Shown in pieces: positions 1 to 7,856 of a DNA stretch of 7,856 bases. Within the stretch, counting starts at the first letter, position 1, and each line of letters starts with the position of its first letter. Below the pieces are notes generated by a model. That model saw only the letters and a list, made by a program, of their open reading frames with translations, searched no databases and was not told the origin of the DNA. Source of the DNA: JBGTKH01 sp041744735 (GTDB lineage: Bacteria; Planctomycetota; Planctomycetia; Pirellulales; Pirellulaceae); NCBI GenBank assembly GCA_041744735.1, contig JBGTKH010000351.1, forward strand, positions 1 to 7,856, written 5' to 3'. The position numbers and the translations under genes were made by a program.

Positions 1-1
1 C

Positions 2-4545
<4,544 letters not shown>

Positions 4546-4549
<4 letters not shown>

Positions 4550-7410
4550 ATTCCTCACTTGGTCCCGTCTCTGCCGTGTTGGAGGCCGAACTACGCGAAT
4601 GTGTGGCTCGCAATGGGCTCGTCATCTGGCTCGATGCGGACAACCACTACTCCGAGTTCGTCGACCGCTTGATCGAGATGCGCGCGGCTGGCGAGTTGAA
4701 GTACGAAGTCCGCGCCTTTCGCGGTAGTCACCTGCAACTGATGCTGGACCTAGAGGGCCTGGCGGGCGGGCTCGACAAGTCGCACCTTGTAATTCATCTC
4801 CCCGGGTTCAACGAGGACGCCGTCGGCAAGAGTCCGGTGTTCGAACTCTACAAAGCAGGCGTGCGATATCGCAAGGCGCTCGATACGCTCATTACCGAAG
4901 CTGCGGCCGGCAACGTCCGCTCGGAACAGATTACCGCCTTTCGCGCGCAAGCCGGAGTCACACTGTCGCTGGCCGACGCGTGGCTCGAGACGCAGATGAG
5001 CGAGGAAGGTGAAGGTCTGGCCGGACATCTCCGCAACATTACCTTACCGGCGTTGATCGACGACTTGCTCAGCGGCGGATACGTGGCAAGTCAACTTGGC
5101 TCCGCAGCGGACCGGAACACGGTTTGGCAGCGACTTGCCGCCTGGCTGGGCATTACGGCACAGTGGCGCGAGCAGTGGCAAATTGGAAGTTCATCAAGTG
5201 CCAGGGACGTCGCGTTTGCCGCGTCCAGTTGGGCCTTGTGTGTCGAGTACATTCACGACCTGCGTCGCACGCCCGCCGGAGTTCGCTTGTTGAGCATCCC
5301 CGAATTGCCGGCGCCGGTTGTCGAGGCTTGCTCCAAACTGGCCCACCATCTGCGTGATCGCCACGACGAATTCTATCAGCGCACCGCCGACGAAACCGAA
5401 GCGGCCTTGGCCGATGAAGTCGAAGTTGCCCAGGCCGCGGACCTGGGAAAGATCGATACCTTTGGCTTTGAGGAAGTGTTGGTTCTGCGAGCGGCGCTGG
5501 GTGCCTTAAACGAACATCAATGGGACGTCGCTGCCGAGTGGGTCGCACTTCGGCAAGGCGATCGGTCGTTCTGGTTGCGACAAGAGCCGGCCAGACGATC
5601 GGCTTGGCAATTGGTTGAAGATGCAGTACGGCTAGGGCAAAGGATCGACGCGGCGGGATCGCGGCTCGAAGTCACCGACAACCTCGACGCGGCTGTCGAG
5701 CGCTATGTGCAACGAGGCGCGGCCGTCGATCAAGCCCACCGCCATCTCGAACAACGACGCCTGGCGTTACTGTATCCGCTGCTTCCTGAATTCGAGACAT
5801 TCCGCGCCTGTTTGGACGGTCTGCGCCGGTACTGGCGCGAGTGGGCGGATCACTGGGCTCGTGATTTTAACTCGCTTTGCCAACAGCGCGGGTTCCTGCC
5901 GACGGCCGGCATGCAGCAACGCACGCTGTTCGATGAAGTCGTTCGGCCCTTGGCGCAAGAGCCCGGCACGACTGCCTTGTTTCTAATCGACGCATTTCGC
6001 TTTGAGATGGGCGAAGAGTTGTATCGCGCGTTATCCGATTCACAGGCGACAACAACGCATTTACGGGCGCGGCTGGCGGAGTTACCGACCGTCACCGAAG
6101 TCGGGATGAATGTTTTGCCACCCGTCGCGGAGGCGGGCCGATTGCGGCCGACGATTTCCGGCGGCAAGATCCTCGGCTTCTCGACGGGACAGTTCCGGGT
6201 GTTCAACGAAGATACTCGCAAACGTGCGATGCACGATCGAATCGGCGGCGGAACTTGCCCCTGGTTGACCTTGAATGAAGTGATGACTCGTGATTCGACC
6301 AGCCTGAAGCGAGGAATTGCCAAGGCTCAACTGGTGATCGTCTATTGTCGTGAAATCGACGATGCGGGAGAGAAGGGAGTCGGGCTGTCGGTCTTTGATA
6401 ACGTCATGCAGCGACTGCGTGCCGCGTGGCGAATGCTGCGTGACGCGGGGGTGCGGCAGTTTGTGTTTACCGCCGATCACGGCTTTCTCTTGCTGGATGA
6501 AAAGGCTCCGAATGCTCAGAGTCACGGCCGTAAGATCGACCCCAAGCGGCGTCACGTTTTCTCCGAAGTCGCCGCGGATCACAAGGAAGAGGTTCGTGTC
6601 CCGTTGGCGGAACTCGGTTACGAAGGGCAGACGGGGCACTTGATGTTCCCCGTCTCAACAGCCGTGTTCGACACCGGCGAACGTTCCATGAGTTACGTTC
6701 ATGGAGGCAATAGCCTGCAAGAGCGCGTGATTCCCGTGCTTACGCTGTCGCACCGGGCGCCCGCGGGAAGTAGCACGCTCAAGTATTCCATTGCCGCGGA
6801 ACCAAAGATTGGTATTGCCGGCATGCACTGCGTGGTGGCGCGTGTCGCCAATGTCGAGCAGCATTCGCTGGACTTTGGCGGAACGGACGCGATCGAACTG
6901 GGACTTCGCGTCATGGACGAGCCGAGTGTTCAGGTTGAGTTGTGTGAAATTCGCGGCGGCGCTCGTCTGTCGAGCGGGGCTGTCATCGCGACCATTGGCG
7001 AGAAGTTTGAATTGTTCTTCCGGCTTTCCGGAACGACAGAAACTCGCGTGCGGGTCGAACTCTTCCATACTGGAGCCGAGGCAGACGTCTCGCCATGTGT
7101 TGTCGAGGGTCGCTTCGCGGTGACGGCTGCCAGAATCACTAGCCGACCTGGCACCCAGACGTCGGCGCCGATCGAAGGGCGCGAGTGGTTGGACGAGTTG
7201 CCGGACGCGGGTATCCGGCAACTCTTCCTGCACCTGGCCGAACATGGCGCAGTTACCGAGAGCGAAGCGGTGAACATGTTGGGAAGCCCACGTGCCGCTC
7301 GCCGGTTCGACTTGCAATTCGATAAACTCGCCGCCAAGGCGCCGTTTAACGTTCGCATCGATGTTGTGGCCGGTGTAAAACGCTACGTTCGTGAAGGAAC
7401 TTCTAAATGA
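4546..7410 (+). CDS. pglZ: PglZ, BREX alkaline-phosphatase-superfamily protein
   Basis: This is a complete 954-residue PglZ, a core BREX component of the alkaline phosphatase superfamily, presumed to be a metal-dependent hydrolase; its substrate in phage defence is not firmly known. The N-terminus has the GLVIWLDADNHYSEFVDRL segment (about residues 24-42) and HLVIHLPGFNED. The PglZ domain shows LIDAFRFEMGEELY (metal-ligand candidate D482, with E487), LPTVTEVGM (T515 or T517 as candidate nucleophile by analogy to related phosphatases), FTADHGFLL (D644, H645) and YVHGGNSLQERVIPVL (H719). No expected metal ligand looks lost. The last 70 or so residues (from about 881, WLDELPDAGIRQLFLHLAEHG, then VTESEAVNMLGSPRAARRF) look like a winged-helix domain. 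It starts in an ATGA overlap with pglX and ends in one with brxD, implying coupled translation. No signal peptide or membrane segment is seen, so it is cytoplasmic. Confidence 0.95.
7393..7398 (+). promoter_or_regulatory. Ribosome-binding site for brxD
   Basis: GAAGGA lies 8 bases before the ATG at 7407, within the final codons of pglZ. It supports this ATG, which overlaps the pglZ stop as ATGA, as the brxD start. Confidence 0.75.
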
Positions 7411-7856
7411 GCACGCTGACCGCTCGTGACGTAGAGCATGTCTTCGAAGCCTTGCGCAAAGGACTGGTACCCGAGCGCGGCATCGACACGTTCGCCGTCG
7501 GCATTGAAAAGCAGCGCGGTGAAATCCACCGTCAACTTGATTTGGCCCGACACGGCGAGGGGACCATCAAATTCCTGCGCGGTGGCTATGGATGTGGAAA
7601 GACATTCTTGGCGCGGCTCGCGTTGCTCGATGCACGGGAACGAGGCTTTGCCACAAGCTTTGTGGTCGTGTCTGACAGCGACTTGCGTTTCCAGCGCTTC
7701 GACGACGTTTACCGGAAGGTCATGACGGAATTGGGAACGGCTGCCTGCCCGCGCGGCGCACTGGGCGACATCTTGGACCGATGGATCGGTTGCGTCGAAG
7801 AGAATCTGATTGCGGCCGGCGAGGACGAAGAGGCGTCGACTTTTGACGAGAAAGTG
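7407..7856 (+). CDS. brxD: BrxD, BREX P-loop ATP-binding protein (3'-partial)
   Basis: The frame opens at the ATG overlapping the pglZ stop and runs off the right edge after 150 codons, so only the N-terminus is present. It begins MSTLTARDVEHVFEALRKGLVPERGIDTFAVGIEKQ (the first 36 residues), a helical lead-in typical of BrxD ATPases. The Walker A motif follows at residues 59-66 (GGYGCGKT, G-x4-GKT) within FLRGGYGCGKTFLARLALLDA, and then a strand, FVVVSDSDLRFQRFDDVYRKVM (about 88-109). Walker B and the rest lie outside the window. BrxD is known from type 2 and type 6 BREX, and its position straight after pglZ fits type 6. Its mechanism is not well established; ATP binding or hydrolysis supporting the BREX complex is the family-level expectation. 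The call rests on the P-loop context and gene position together. Confidence 0.85.
   Translation, partial: MSTLTARDVEHVFEALRKGLVPERGIDTFAVGIEKQRGEIHRQLDLARHGEGTIKFLRGGYGCGKTFLARLALLDARERGFATSFVVVSDSDLRFQRFDDVYRKVMTELGTAACPRGALGDILDRWIGCVEENLIAAGEDEEASTFDEKV

Noticed and set aside
7438..7725. A 95-codon + strand open frame at the right end
   Set aside because: It is out of frame with brxD, which starts at 7407 with a ribosome-binding site and encodes the Walker A motif over the same bases.

Overview
The window is the middle of a BREX (bacteriophage exclusion) phage-defence operon. Three genes lie in tandem on the + strand, and coding sequence fills all but the first base. First is pglX, an adenine-specific DNA methyltransferase cut by the left edge. 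Next is pglZ, a complete alkaline-phosphatase-superfamily protein. Last is brxD, a P-loop ATP-binding protein cut by the right edge. Each junction is a 4-base ATGA overlap with a purine-rich ribosome-binding site inside the preceding gene, so the three genes are very probably one translationally coupled mRNA.

Layout: (1) Bases 2-4549 hold pglX. It has an N-terminal helical region, a SAM-dependent methyltransferase core (DPAVGSGHF at 1070-1096, NPPY at 1808-1819), a specificity region of clearly lower G+C (about 1820-2880), a charged helical segment (about 3450-3600), and a C-terminal array of three degenerate 72-78-residue repeats (about 3857-4489). A 47-55 base nested palindrome is inserted in frame in the methyltransferase core (1156-1210). 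(2) Bases 4546-7410 hold pglZ, with the metal-site motifs of the family and a winged-helix-like C-terminus. (3) Bases 7407-7856 hold the first 150 codons of brxD, with a Walker A motif.

The order pglX-pglZ-brxD matches the published type 6 BREX layout (brxE-brxA-brxB-brxC-pglX-pglZ-brxD-brxHI). Type 2 also has brxD but places pglY between pglX and pglZ. I therefore infer type 6, with brxC expected upstream and the helicase gene brxHI downstream. In BREX generally, PglX marks host DNA by N6-adenine methylation, and the other proteins act with it to stop replication of unmarked phage DNA. The division of labour in type 6 is much less studied.

Organism: G+C is high (about 60% or more outside the specificity region). 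The palindrome, with arms of the form GTAGTyCCGsCTTCAGsCGG, resembles short dispersed repeats I associate with Planctomycetes, where they often appear as VVPPSGG/AEAGTT-like peptides within proteins. A planctomycete host is a reasonable but unproven inference. I see no RNA genes, CRISPR arrays, IS elements, promoters or terminators, and no completely unknown system. The most unusual points are the repeat insertion in the methyltransferase core, the composition-shifted specificity region and the C-terminal repeat array of PglX.
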